Source of the DNA: UBA1038 sp964481445
Lineage (GTDB): Bacteria > Bacillota > Clostridia > Christensenellales > Aristaeellaceae
DNA length: 64,000 bases
Reading direction: 5' to 3'
Assembly (NCBI GenBank): GCA_964481445.1
Contig: CAYZTQ010000001.1
Location: 1 to 64,000, forward strand
Positions 52,260 through 60,602 of the stretch are shown piece by piece (the first letter of the stretch is position 1; every line of letters starts with the position of its first letter). The translations under genes were made by a program, and so were the position numbers. The notes under the pieces were generated by a model. It did not search any database. It was not told where the DNA came from and was given only the letters and a program-made list of their open reading frames with translations.

Positions 52260-53843
52260 ATGAACACGAAACGAAAAGCTTTGAAAGGCCTGCTGATACT
52301 GACCTGCGTGCTGCTGGCCTGCATGTTCTTCGCGCGTACCGTGCAGACGATCACCACCGCCAAGGTGCAGAAAATCACCGCCACCCGCGGAAAGCTGGAA
52401 GATATCATCAAGGTGGACGGAGAGATCCGTTTTTCCAAAAGCGAGCCTGTGACGCTGAAAGGAGCCAAAGACCTGCCTCTGACCATCGAAAAGGTGCTGG
52501 CGCGGCCCGGCTACCAGATCAAAGCGGGAGATACGCTTTTCACCGCTTCGGTGCCGGATTTTGAAGATAAGCTGGAAGCCATCAAGGCGGATTATGATAA
52601 AAAGGTGCGCGAGCGGGCTGAAACTGTGGCCGGCAGCCTGCGCATCAAGCAGACAAGCGAACAGAACGACTATTATAACGCGATGATTCACGCGACAGAC
52701 GACTACTGGGATAAGCTGTTCAAGGCCAAGTCCGCGGCGCTGGCCGCCGGGGTGGAGCTGCCGGACGATATCAGCCAGTGGCAGGTCAACCGTGTGGAAA
52801 CAGTCGTCTCAGACGCGGCAGATGCGAATGCGCAAAAGGATCAGCCCCAGCCCGAAGCGGCGCAGACGCCGGAGGGAAAGCAGACGGAAGAAGCCGCGCC
52901 GGTTGAAACTGTTGAAAAACAGGAAGAGAAGGCGACCGGAGAAAAAACAGCCGACAAGGCTGATACGGCAGAGCGTGATAAGGCGGGGCAGGAAGCCGTG
53001 CCCGATAAAACCCCGGAGCAGAAGACTGAGGAGGCCATGAAGCTGGCCATGCAGCAGGCCTATGAAGCCATGCTCAAAAAGGACGAGGCAACCGATCTGC
53101 TGAAGAGGATTTATACCAAAAAGAACGCGCCCGCCCCCAGAATCTTTGACGGCGTGTTCGATTACATCAAAAAAATCGACAAGATGAGCGAGGAAATCCA
53201 CGATTATCTTGATAAGATGCTGAAGCTTGAGAAGCAGAAGATTGCGCTTGAGCGCATCAAGGCGGAGCGGGACGGCTGGCTGACAGACTTTTCCCTCAAA
53301 GCGGGCGATAAGTATGACGGCAGCAAGCCGGCCTATTCCCTGAGCCTGCCGGGCGAAATGCCGGTGATCCGCTGCGATATCAGCGATGTCAAAAAGACCA
53401 TCACCAAGGGGATGAAGGCCCGGCTGTCCGGCAACGACACCGAGCTGAAAATCAGCGACGTGGTGATTATGGCGGGCGGGAAGAAATACGCCGTCATTGA
53501 GCTGGATGAGGATACGCTTTCCAGCCTCGGCGGCCTGAGCAAGCTGATCAGCGGCCCTCAGAAGATGGAGATCGTCTACAAGGCCAAACGCACCACCACC
53601 CTGATCCCCCTGAGCGCGCTGCGCAGCGAGGCGGAGAACAAATACTATGTCTATGTCATTCAGGAAAACTGGGGCGGGTTGCTCAGCAACAACACCTATA
53701 CGGTGAAAAAGCAGGATGTGACGGTGATCGAGACCTCGGCCAAGCTGGCGTCGATTGAGGATGAAATGAGCCAGCTGCAGCTGGCGGACCGGGAGGACAG
53801 GGCGCTGAAGGACGGTCAGGCGGTGATGGAATATGTCGATTAA
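52260..53843 (+). CDS. HlyD/MacA-like membrane adaptor protein (paralogue 2) with charged insertion
   Basis: 527 residues. Same plan as the upstream adaptor: N-terminal helix (residues 8-26), first lipoyl/barrel half (ITATRGKLEDIIKVDGEIRF; KVLARPGYQIKAGDTLFTAS), helical hairpin, second lipoyl half (LTDFSLKAGDKYDGSKPAYS) and C-terminal barrel (YVIQENWGGLLSNNTYTVKK). Residues about 190-258 are an insertion absent from paralogue 1, rich in E, K, A, T, P and Q (for example VETVEKQEEKATGEKTADKA), located in the hairpin. It follows 51 nt after paralogue 1 with a GGTGGGGGA ribosome site and overlaps the next gene by 11 nt. Confidence 0.78.
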   Translation: MNTKRKALKGLLILTCVLLACMFFARTVQTITTAKVQKITATRGKLEDIIKVDGEIRFSKSEPVTLKGAKDLPLTIEKVLARPGYQIKAGDTLFTASVPDFEDKLEAIKADYDKKVRERAETVAGSLRIKQTSEQNDYYNAMIHATDDYWDKLFKAKSAALAAGVELPDDISQWQVNRVETVVSDAADANAQKDQPQPEAAQTPEGKQTEEAAPVETVEKQEEKATGEKTADKADTAERDKAGQEAVPDKTPEQKTEEAMKLAMQQAYEAMLKKDEATDLLKRIYTKKNAPAPRIFDGVFDYIKKIDKMSEEIHDYLDKMLKLEKQKIALERIKAERDGWLTDFSLKAGDKYDGSKPAYSLSLPGEMPVIRCDISDVKKTITKGMKARLSGNDTELKISDVVIMAGGKKYAVIELDEDTLSSLGGLSKLISGPQKMEIVYKAKRTTTLIPLSALRSEAENKYYVYVIQENWGGLLSNNTYTVKKQDVTVIETSAKLASIEDEMSQLQLADREDRALKDGQAVMEYVD

Positions 53844-55035
53844 GCGGGCCGCGCTGCTGGCTCTGTGCGCTCTATGCATAGGCGCTGTCCTGCTGTCCCT
53901 CAGGGGGACGCCCGCCGTCTTTGAGTATAATATCCTCTCACCCCGCGTTGAAAAGCCGGAGCCCGCGGCGCCTTCGCCCGAGGAGCAGGAAAGCGGCGGG
54001 CAGCCCAAAGAAGAAAAGCCGAGCGCTCTCAGTGAGCTTTTAAAAGACCTGGATGCGAAGGCGCAGGATCTTGGCGGCGTCCTGTCCGCCTACGGCGCGG
54101 CGGCCTATCTGCCCTCCGCCTCCTGCTCAGACCCTCAGTCGGAGAAGGAACCCAAGGCGGCCCTGCTGAAGGGGATCTGGGGCGCCAGGCTGCACCCGGA
54201 CGGCGTGCTTGTGGAAGGGCGGCAGCTGTATCTGGAGGAAATCGAGAAGGGAAGCCCCTGCGCGGTCATCAACGAGTGGCTGGCCATCAACCTGTACAGA
54301 ATCGGCAATCCCGTGGGGCGTAAACTGCGCGTGGGGGAGGCCGAGTTCACCGTGGTCGGCGTTGTGAAAAGCGCGCGCACCGTGGGGGACAGGGAGCCGG
54401 GCCTTGTGCTGGCGCCCCTGCTTGCGCTGGATAAAGCCGGTATCCAGACCCGGATGCTCAGCGTGCTGATGCAGCCGACGCCCGGCTCGGGCGCCTATGC
54501 CGCGCTCAGCCAGGCGATGGCGAAATGGCAGGAGGGGGGAGACTTTTACAGCCTGCCCAAGGAAGCCTACCGCGTGCGCCTGCCTCTGCGGCTGCTGCTG
54601 TGCGCGCTTGGCGCGCTGGTTGTGGCGGTGACGCTCAGGCTGTCGGGCCTGGCGACAAAAAGTCTCTATCAGGGCGGCAAACACAGGCTGGAAAGGCGCT
54701 ACGCCGTCAACATGCTGCCCGAAATCATCGGGCGCGCCCTGCTGATCCTCCTGATGTACGCTGTAAACGCCGCGGCCATCGCACTGATTTTGCAGGCCCT
54801 GATCGCGCCGGTCTATATCTTCCCGGAATGGGTGCCGGGGCGCCTGGTCGACCCGGGCAAGATCGCCGAAACCTTCTGGATTCTGAGAGGGCAGGAGAAT
54901 GGCCTGCTTTCGCTGCGCACGCCGGAGCTGCTGCGCCTCAGATACCTGCACAGGCTGATGACCGTTTTCTGCTCTGCGCTGTTCTTCCTGCTGCTGCGTC
55001 CCTACTATTTATGGAAGAAACGCGTATTTGACTGA
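53833..55035 (+). CDS. MacB-like membrane protein without ATPase domain
   Basis: 400 residues. One N-terminal helix (residues 4-22), an external domain up to about residue 250, and three C-terminal helices (about 252-272, 300-330, 375-396): the 4-helix topology of MacB/FtsX membrane subunits. The external domain contains GRQLYLEEIEKGSPCAVINE and NPVGRKLRVGEAEFTVVGVV, the hallmark region of the MacB periplasmic core domain. The N-terminal ATPase domain of MacB is absent and no separate ATPase is encoded here. The link between helix 1 and the core is rich in P and E. It presumably works with the two adaptors. A strong terminator follows. Confidence 0.72.
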   Translation: MSIKRAALLALCALCIGAVLLSLRGTPAVFEYNILSPRVEKPEPAAPSPEEQESGGQPKEEKPSALSELLKDLDAKAQDLGGVLSAYGAAAYLPSASCSDPQSEKEPKAALLKGIWGARLHPDGVLVEGRQLYLEEIEKGSPCAVINEWLAINLYRIGNPVGRKLRVGEAEFTVVGVVKSARTVGDREPGLVLAPLLALDKAGIQTRMLSVLMQPTPGSGAYAALSQAMAKWQEGGDFYSLPKEAYRVRLPLRLLLCALGALVVAVTLRLSGLATKSLYQGGKHRLERRYAVNMLPEIIGRALLILLMYAVNAAAIALILQALIAPVYIFPEWVPGRLVDPGKIAETFWILRGQENGLLSLRTPELLRLRYLHRLMTVFCSALFFLLLRPYYLWKKRVFD

Positions 55036-55059
55036 TACGTTTGAAGCCTTTGCGCAAGC

Positions 55060-55094
55060 AGCAATCCCTCCGCACCGGCGGAGGGATTGCTTTA
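55060..55094 (+). terminator. terminator of the 44-55 kb operon
   Basis: AGCAATCCCTCCGC (55060-55073) pairs perfectly with GCGGAGGGATTGCT (55078-55091), loop ACCG, followed by TTTATG. Confidence 0.85.
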
Positions 55095-55220
55095 TGCGGA
55101 GAATGATACACACGAAAGGGTTGTCAATGATGCGTTTTCAAAACCCTCGGGAAACGTGAATTATCCTATCAAAAAGGGAGAACGGGTACAAAAAAAGATG
55201 CGGAATAGTGCAAAAAGTAC

Positions 55221-55249
55221 TTGCATTCAGTTTGTCACCTGCGTATAAT
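55221..55249 (+). promoter_or_regulatory. promoter of the S10-spc ribosomal protein operon
   Basis: TTGCAT (55221-55226), 17 nt, TATAAT (55244-55249). Transcription should start near 55256. The stretch 55095-55220 holds nothing recognisable. Confidence 0.8.
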
Positions 55250-55255
55250 AACAAG

Positions 55256-55463
55256 GCTGTCTGTTTAGGGATGACGCGATAGGTTGCCGCCCCGGCCTTG
55301 GGCGGGTAATTATCGCCGACCAGCCCGAAAATCGGGCGACGGACTCAGGTTTTCTGCCGCAAGACCAGGCGGGGGAAAATCACCGGCAGGCACGCAGCGC
55401 CATCTTGCGTCGGCAATGCGGCCGCACCCGGTACCATGAGAACGATTAATAGGAGGAAATCAA
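55256..55463 (+). promoter_or_regulatory. structured 5' leader of the S10 operon
   Basis: About 208 nt of untranslated leader with several hairpins: CCGCCC/GGGCGG (55287-55292 with 55300-55305), GCCCGA/TCGGGC (55323-55328 with 55332-55337) and ACGCA/TGCGT (55392-55396 with 55406-55410). Long leaders of this operon are controlled by a ribosomal protein (L4 in E. coli and some Bacillota). That this one responds to L4 is an inference. Confidence 0.55.
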
Positions 55464-55772
55464 ATGGCCAATCAGAAAATCCGGATCAAGCTCAAGGCAT
55501 ACGAGCACAACTTGATCGATCAGTCCGCCGAGCGGATCGTGGATACCGCGAAGCGCACGGGCGCCCGTGTTTCCGGCCCCATCCCGCTGCCCACCGAGAA
55601 GGAAATCGTCACCATTCTCCGCGCGCCGCACAAGTACAAGGACAGCCGCGAGCAGTTTGAGCGCCGCACCCACAAGCGTTTGATCGATATTCATAACCCC
55701 AATGCCCGCACTGTGGACGCCATGATGAAGCTGGATCTTCCCGCCGGCGTCGAAATTGAAATCAAACTGTAA
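55464..55772 (+). CDS. rpsJ: 30S ribosomal protein S10
   Basis: 102 residues, full length: MANQKIRIKLKAYEHNLIDQ and RRTHKRLIDIHNPNARTVDA are typical. S10 sits in the 30S head and, as NusE, takes part in antitermination with NusB and NusG. TAGGAGGAAAT precedes the ATG. First gene of the operon, after the structured leader. Confidence 0.98.
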   Translation: MANQKIRIKLKAYEHNLIDQSAERIVDTAKRTGARVSGPIPLPTEKEIVTILRAPHKYKDSREQFERRTHKRLIDIHNPNARTVDAMMKLDLPAGVEIEIKL

Positions 55773-55788
55773 GGCAGGAGGAACCATC

Positions 55789-56430
55789 ATGAAAAAAGCG
55801 ATTTTAGGCAAAAAGTTGGGCATGACGCAGAAGTTCCTGCCCGACGGCCGTCTGGTGCCGGTCACTGTGATTCTCGCAGGCCCCTGCACCGTTGTTCAGA
55901 AGAAGACTCTGGAAAAGGATGGCTACGAGGCCATTCAGGTCGGCTTTGACACGCTGAGCGAAAAGCGCGCGGAAAAGCTGGTCAGCAAGCCCGCCGCCGG
56001 CCACTTCAAGAAGGCCAATGTCGCCCCCGCCCGCTATCTGCGCGAGTTCCGGCTGGACAACGCCTCCGAGTACGAAGTCGGCCAGTCGATCGGCGTTTCC
56101 GTTTTCGAAGCGGGCGAAAAGATCGATATTACCGGCACCAGCAAGGGCCACGGCTTTACCGGCGTCATTTACCGCTGGAACCAGTCCAGAGGCCCGATGG
56201 CCCACGGCTCCAAGTATCACCGCGGTGTCGGCTCCATGAGCGCCAACTCCGACCCCAGCCGCGTGTTCAAGAACAAGCACATGTCCGGCCACTACGGTGT
56301 CGAGCGCGTGACGGTGCAGAACCTCGAAGTGGTGGAAGTGGATGCCGAGCGCAACCTGCTGCTCGTGAAGGGCGCGGTGCCCGGCCAGGCCGGCAGCCTG
56401 CTGTTTGTCCGTAACACCTGCAAAGCCTGA
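55789..56430 (+). CDS. rplC: 50S ribosomal protein L3
   Basis: 213 residues. Begins KKAILGKKLGMTQKFLPDGR; the glycine-rich loop GTSKGHGFTGVIYRWNQSRG reaches toward the peptidyl transferase centre. The ATG at 55789 follows GCAGGAGGAA; a longer frame to 55756 overlaps rpsJ and lacks support. L3 initiates 50S assembly with L24. Confidence 0.98.
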   Translation: MKKAILGKKLGMTQKFLPDGRLVPVTVILAGPCTVVQKKTLEKDGYEAIQVGFDTLSEKRAEKLVSKPAAGHFKKANVAPARYLREFRLDNASEYEVGQSIGVSVFEAGEKIDITGTSKGHGFTGVIYRWNQSRGPMAHGSKYHRGVGSMSANSDPSRVFKNKHMSGHYGVERVTVQNLEVVEVDAERNLLLVKGAVPGQAGSLLFVRNTCKA

Positions 56431-56447
56431 GAAGGAGGATAACGTTT

Positions 56448-57071
56448 ATGCCAAGCATTCAAGTTCTTAACATGCAGGGTAAGGCAGCGGGCGAAATGAA
56501 TCTCTCGGACGAGATTTTTGCCGTAACGCCCAATGTGGCCGCCATGCATCTGGTTGTCCGTTCCATTCTGGCCAACAAGCGCCAGGGAACGCAGAGCGCC
56601 CTGACCCGCGGCAAGGTCAGAGGCGGCGGCCGTAAGATTTACCGCCAGAAGGGCACCGGCAACGCGCGTCACCATTCCAATCGCGCGCCCCAGTTCCGCC
56701 ACGGCGGCGTGGTGTTCGCTCCCCAGCCCCGCGATTATGTGGTCAACGTGCCCAAGAAGGTTCGCCGCCTGGCGATGAAGAGCGCGCTGTCCAGCAAGCT
56801 GTCCGCCGGCGATATCATCGTAGTGGATAAGATCAGCCTCGAAGAGGCCAAGACCAAGCTGGTCGCCAGGATGCTTAAGGATCTGGGCGTCGAGAAGAAG
56901 GCCCTGCTGGTGATGGCCGGCCCCGATGAGAACCTCATCCGCGCCTCGCGCAATATTGAGATTCTCTCGGGCACCAACGTCAACACCCTGAACGTTTATG
57001 ACATCCTGCGCGCAGGCAAGCTGATTATTCTGCAGGATGCAGTGAAAGGCATTGAGGAGGTGTACGCCTGA
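56448..57071 (+). CDS. rplD: 50S ribosomal protein L4
   Basis: 207 residues. The extended loop RGGGRKIYRQKGTGNARHHS lines the exit tunnel. In several bacteria L4 also represses its own operon through the leader, which is relevant to the long leader at 55256. 17 nt after rplC; the stop overlaps the rplW start by one base (TGATG). Confidence 0.98.
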   Translation: MPSIQVLNMQGKAAGEMNLSDEIFAVTPNVAAMHLVVRSILANKRQGTQSALTRGKVRGGGRKIYRQKGTGNARHHSNRAPQFRHGGVVFAPQPRDYVVNVPKKVRRLAMKSALSSKLSAGDIIVVDKISLEEAKTKLVARMLKDLGVEKKALLVMAGPDENLIRASRNIEILSGTNVNTLNVYDILRAGKLIILQDAVKGIEEVYA

Positions 57072-57367
57072 TGAAAAATCCTCATGATATCATCCTGCGC
57101 CCGGTTCTGACCGAAAAGGGCTACAACGGCATCGCCGACAAGCAGTATGTTTTCGAAGTCGCCATCGACGCCAACAAGGTCGAAATCAAGAAGGCGCTTG
57201 AGAAGGTTTTTAAGGACATCAAAGTGGAGCGGGTCAACACCCTGCGCCAGCTGGGCAAGATCAAGACCCAGGGCCGCACCAGCGGCCGTACCCCCGAAGT
57301 CAAGAAGGCCTATGTGAAGCTGACAGAAGACTCCAAGCCCATCGAGTTCTTCGAAGGCATGGTCTAA
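57071..57367 (+). CDS. rplW: 50S ribosomal protein L23
   Basis: 98 residues: PHDIILRPVLTEKGYNGIAD at the start and RTSGRTPEVKKAYVKLTEDS near the end. L23 lies at the tunnel exit and is the docking site of trigger factor, encoded at 31168. Coupled to rplD by a one-base overlap. Confidence 0.97.
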   Translation: MKNPHDIILRPVLTEKGYNGIADKQYVFEVAIDANKVEIKKALEKVFKDIKVERVNTLRQLGKIKTQGRTSGRTPEVKKAYVKLTEDSKPIEFFEGMV

Positions 57368-57381
57368 GGGAGGAGTAAGAA

Positions 57382-58215
57382 ATGCCGATTCGTGTCTATA
57401 AACCAACTTCCCCGGCGCGCCGTCTGATGTCGGTGCTGACCTTCGAGGAAATTACCAAGAAAACGCCTGAGCGCTCCCTGCTGCAGGCCAAGAAGAAAAA
57501 TGCCGGCCGCAACAGCCAGGGCAAAATCACCGTCCGTCATCAGGGCGGCGGCGCCAAGGCCAAGTATCGCCTGATTGACTTCAAGCGCAACAAGCTCGAA
57601 GTGCCCGCCAAAGTGGCCGCCATCGAGTATGACCCCAACCGCTCGGCCTTCATCGCGCTGCTGCACTATGTGGATGGCGCGAAGAGCTACATTCTGGCCC
57701 CTCTGGGCCTCAACGTGGGCGACATGGTGCTCTCCAGCGAGTCCGCCGATATCAAGCCCGGCAACTCCCTGCAGCTGCAGAACATCCCCGTCGGCACCCT
57801 GATTCACAACATCGAGCTGCGTCCCGGCGCAGGCGGACAGATTGCCCGCTCGGCCGGTTCCTACGCCCAGCTGATGGCCAAGGAAGGCGGCTACGCCACC
57901 CTGCGCATGCCCTCGGGCGAAATGCGCAAAGTGCCCATCATTTCCCGCGCGACCATCGGCACCGTCGGCAATACCGACCACGAGAACGTCCGCATCGGTA
58001 AGGCCGGTCGCAAGCGCCACATGGGCATTCGTCCCACTGTCCGCGGCGTTGTGATGAACCCTGTTGATCACCCCCACGGCGGCGGTGAGGGCAAGTCGCC
58101 CGTCGGCCTCCCCGCACCTGTTACTCCTTGGGGCAAGCCCGCTCTTGGCTACAAGACCCGCAAGCACAAGAAGTATTCCAACCGCCTGATCATCAAGCGC
58201 ATCAACTCGAAGTAA
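57382..58215 (+). CDS. rplB: 50S ribosomal protein L2
   Basis: 277 residues. Conserved KPTSPARRLMSVLTFEEITK start and the HPHGGGEGKSPVGLPAPVTP segment with the histidine important for peptidyl transfer. 14 nt after rplW with a GGGAGGAG ribosome site. Normal length. Confidence 0.98.
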   Translation: MPIRVYKPTSPARRLMSVLTFEEITKKTPERSLLQAKKKNAGRNSQGKITVRHQGGGAKAKYRLIDFKRNKLEVPAKVAAIEYDPNRSAFIALLHYVDGAKSYILAPLGLNVGDMVLSSESADIKPGNSLQLQNIPVGTLIHNIELRPGAGGQIARSAGSYAQLMAKEGGYATLRMPSGEMRKVPIISRATIGTVGNTDHENVRIGKAGRKRHMGIRPTVRGVVMNPVDHPHGGGEGKSPVGLPAPVTPWGKPALGYKTRKHKKYSNRLIIKRINSK

Positions 58216-58242
58216 GTTAGAAGAAGGGAGGCACCAGAATCT

Positions 58243-58521
58243 ATGAGCCGTTCAGTTAAGAAAGGGCCCTATGTGCAGGAAGCGCTGCTCAAGCGCGTTG
58301 AAGATATGAACAATTCGGGCAAGAAGTCCGTTTTGAGAACCTGGTCGCGTGCGTCGACCATCTTCCCCGATTTTGTCGGCCACACCATTGCCGTGCATGA
58401 CGGCAAGAAGCATGTGCCGGTCTATATCACCGAGGATATGGTCGGCCACAAGCTGGGTGAGTTTGCCCCCACCCGCACCTTCCGCGGCCACGCCGGCGAA
58501 AAAGCGACTGTCCGCAAGTAA
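58243..58521 (+). CDS. rpsS: 30S ribosomal protein S19
   Basis: 92 residues: MSRSVKKGPYVQEALLKRVE and RTFRGHAGEKATVRK. S19 is in the 30S head and contacts S13. A GGGAGGC ribosome site precedes the ATG; 27 nt after rplB. Confidence 0.98.
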   Translation: MSRSVKKGPYVQEALLKRVEDMNNSGKKSVLRTWSRASTIFPDFVGHTIAVHDGKKHVPVYITEDMVGHKLGEFAPTRTFRGHAGEKATVRK

Positions 58522-58541
58522 GAGGAAAGGAGTACCCAAAC

Positions 58542-58925
58542 ATGGCATCCAATACCCGTAATAAAGGGGAAAAGCGCGCCCAGGAACGGGACAAGCGTCC
58601 TCAGGCGCACGTCAAGCATGTGCGCGTCTCCTCCCGCAAGGCCAAGCAGGTCATCGACCTGATCCGCGGCAAGAATGTGGACGAAGCGCTGGCTATTTTG
58701 CAGTTTACCCCCAAGGCTACTTCTCCCATCGTCATCAAGCTCCTCAACAGCGCCATCGCGAACGCTGTCAACAACCAGGAGCTGGACCGCAGCTCGCTCT
58801 ATGTCGCTGAGATTTTCGCCAATCCGGGCCCCACGCTGAAGCGCTATGTTGCCCGCAGCCGCGGCAGCGCCTCGCCGATGCTCAGACGCACCAGCCACAT
58901 CAGCGTTGTGCTGGATCAACGATAA
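58542..58925 (+). CDS. rplV: 50S ribosomal protein L22
   Basis: 127 residues. The core HVKHVRVSSRKAKQVIDLIR onward and the tunnel-lining beta hairpin (RYVARSRGSASPMLRRTSHI) are typical. A charged N-terminal extension of about 18 residues (MASNTRNKGEKRAQERDKRP) makes it longer than the common 110 residues. GAAAGGAG precedes the ATG. Confidence 0.97.
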   Translation: MASNTRNKGEKRAQERDKRPQAHVKHVRVSSRKAKQVIDLIRGKNVDEALAILQFTPKATSPIVIKLLNSAIANAVNNQELDRSSLYVAEIFANPGPTLKRYVARSRGSASPMLRRTSHISVVLDQR

Positions 58926-58940
58926 GAGGGAGGATGAACA

Positions 58941-59612
58941 ATGGGTCAGAAAGTTAACCCGCACGGCGCGCGCGTTGGCGTGATTTACGACTGGAGCACG
59001 CGCTGGTACGCGGACAAGAAGAGCTTCGCCAACAATCTGATTGAAGATTACAAGATCCGCGAAGACCTCAAAGAAAAGTACTATTCCACCGGCATCAGCC
59101 GCATTGATATCGAGCGCAGCGCCGCGAAGATGACCATCAACATCTATACCGGCCGTCCCGGCATGATCATCGGCCGCGGCGGCAAGGGCATTGAAGAGCT
59201 GAAGGCCTATGTCGAAAAGAAGCTGGGCCATCCGGTCAACATCAATGTCGTTGAGGTCAAGACCCCTGACAGCGATTCCCAGCTGGTGGCCGAGAACATT
59301 GCCCAGCAGCTTGAAAAGCGCATTTCCTTCCGCCGCGCGATGAAGCAGTCCATCCAGCGCGCCATGCGCGCCGGCGCCAAGGGCATGAAGGTCAAGGTGT
59401 CCGGCCGTCTGGGCGGCGCCGACATCGCCCGCAACGAGCACTATCACGAAGGTTCCATCCCCCTGCAGACCCTGCGCGCCAACATCGATTACGGCTTCGC
59501 CGAGGCGAAGACCACCTACGGCCGTCTGGGTGTCAAGGTGTGGATCTACAAGGGCCAGGTTTTGCCTCAGGCAAAGAAAACCGCCGGCCGCGTCAGCGAA
59601 GGAGGCAAGTAA
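58941..59612 (+). CDS. rpsC: 30S ribosomal protein S3
   Basis: 223 residues. N-terminal MGQKVNPHGARVGVIYDWST and a KH domain with GMIIGRGGKGIEEL. S3 is at the mRNA entry with S4 and S5. 15 nt after rplV, GGGAGGATG ribosome site. Confidence 0.98.
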   Translation: MGQKVNPHGARVGVIYDWSTRWYADKKSFANNLIEDYKIREDLKEKYYSTGISRIDIERSAAKMTINIYTGRPGMIIGRGGKGIEELKAYVEKKLGHPVNINVVEVKTPDSDSQLVAENIAQQLEKRISFRRAMKQSIQRAMRAGAKGMKVKVSGRLGGADIARNEHYHEGSIPLQTLRANIDYGFAEAKTTYGRLGVKVWIYKGQVLPQAKKTAGRVSEGGK

Positions 59613-59615
59613 ACC

Positions 59616-60056
59616 ATGTTAATGCCTAAGAGAGTCAAGCGCCGCAAGGTTTTCCGCGGCCGCATGAAGGGCGCTGCCCATCGCGGCAACCTGATCAGCT
59701 ACGGAGACATCGGCCTGGTGGCGACCGACCCCAGCTGGGTGACCAGCCAGCAGATCGAGGCCGCCCGTATCGCCCTGACCCGTCACACCAAGCGCGGCGG
59801 CCAGGTATGGATCAAGATTTTCCCCGACAAGCCCGTTACCAAGAAGCCTGCCGAGACCCGCATGGGTTCCGGCAAGGGCAGCCCCGAGTTCTGGGTGGCA
59901 GTTGTCCGGCCCGGCCGCGTGATGTTTGAGATCGGCGGCGTTGAAGAAGCCGTTGCCCGTCAGGCCCTGCGCCTCGCGGCCAGCAAGCTTCCTCTGCGCA
60001 CCAAGATCTACACCCGTGAGCAACTTATAGAGAAAAACGGTGGTGAGAAGCAATGA
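59616..60056 (+). CDS. rplP: 50S ribosomal protein L16
   Basis: 146 residues. The start MLMPKRVKRRKVFRGRMKGA matches the family, so the ATG at 59616 is kept over the one at 59622. GSGKGSPEFWVAVVRPGRVM is typical. L16 helps form the A-site tRNA contact. Its stop overlaps rpmC (ATGA). Confidence 0.98.
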   Translation: MLMPKRVKRRKVFRGRMKGAAHRGNLISYGDIGLVATDPSWVTSQQIEAARIALTRHTKRGGQVWIKIFPDKPVTKKPAETRMGSGKGSPEFWVAVVRPGRVMFEIGGVEEAVARQALRLAASKLPLRTKIYTREQLIEKNGGEKQ

Positions 60057-60256
60057 AGGTGAGCGAATATGCAGCCATGAAACCCGAGGAACTGACCGCA
60101 GCAATCGCCGATCTCAAGAGCGAGCTTTTCAACCTGAGATTCAAGCTGGCGACCGGTCAGCTGGAGAACACGATGCAGATTTCCTCCGTCAAGCGCGACA
60201 TCGCTCGCGCCCTGACGGTTCAGACCCAGGCCAGCAAGAAGGCTGCGCAGAAGTAA
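60053..60256 (+). CDS. rpmC: 50S ribosomal protein L29
   Basis: 67 residues, two helices: MKVSEYAAMKPEELTAAIAD and LKSELFNLRFKLATGQLENT. L29 is near the tunnel exit beside L23. Translationally coupled to rplP by a 4-nt overlap. Confidence 0.97.
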   Translation: MKVSEYAAMKPEELTAAIADLKSELFNLRFKLATGQLENTMQISSVKRDIARALTVQTQASKKAAQK

Positions 60257-60277
60257 GCCGTGAAAGGAGGCAATTCT

Positions 60278-60538
60278 ATGTCAGAGCAAAGAGGACTTCG
60301 TAAAACCAGACAGGGCGTGGTTGTCAGCGACAAGATGGACAAGACCATCGTCGTAGCCATCACCACCCGTGTCCGTCACCCGCTCTATGGCAAAATCGTG
60401 AAGCGCACAACCAAGCTGAAGGCGCACGATGAGGAGAATGCCTGCGGTATCGGCGATACCGTGCGCGTGATGGAGACCCGCCCGCTCAGCCATGACAAGC
60501 GCTGGCGCCTGGTCGAGATTGTCGAGAAAGCGAAGTAA
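60278..60538 (+). CDS. rpsQ: 30S ribosomal protein S17
   Basis: 86 residues: RKTRQGVVVSDKMDKTIVVA and RPLSHDKRWRLVEIVEKAK. The ATG at 60278 follows AAAGGAGGC; an earlier in-frame codon at 60260 overlaps that site. S17 is an early 16S rRNA binder. Confidence 0.97.
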   Translation: MSEQRGLRKTRQGVVVSDKMDKTIVVAITTRVRHPLYGKIVKRTTKLKAHDEENACGIGDTVRVMETRPLSHDKRWRLVEIVEKAK

Positions 60539-60602
60539 TGTATGCGACCTCTCATGGGAAGCAAGTTCACCATGATGAGGAATCTATAAAGGAGGAACCA
60601 CT

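Noticed and set aside
54127..54951. Antisense frame opposite the MacB-like gene as a missing ATPase
   Set aside because: No Walker motifs; composition is that of a shadow frame.
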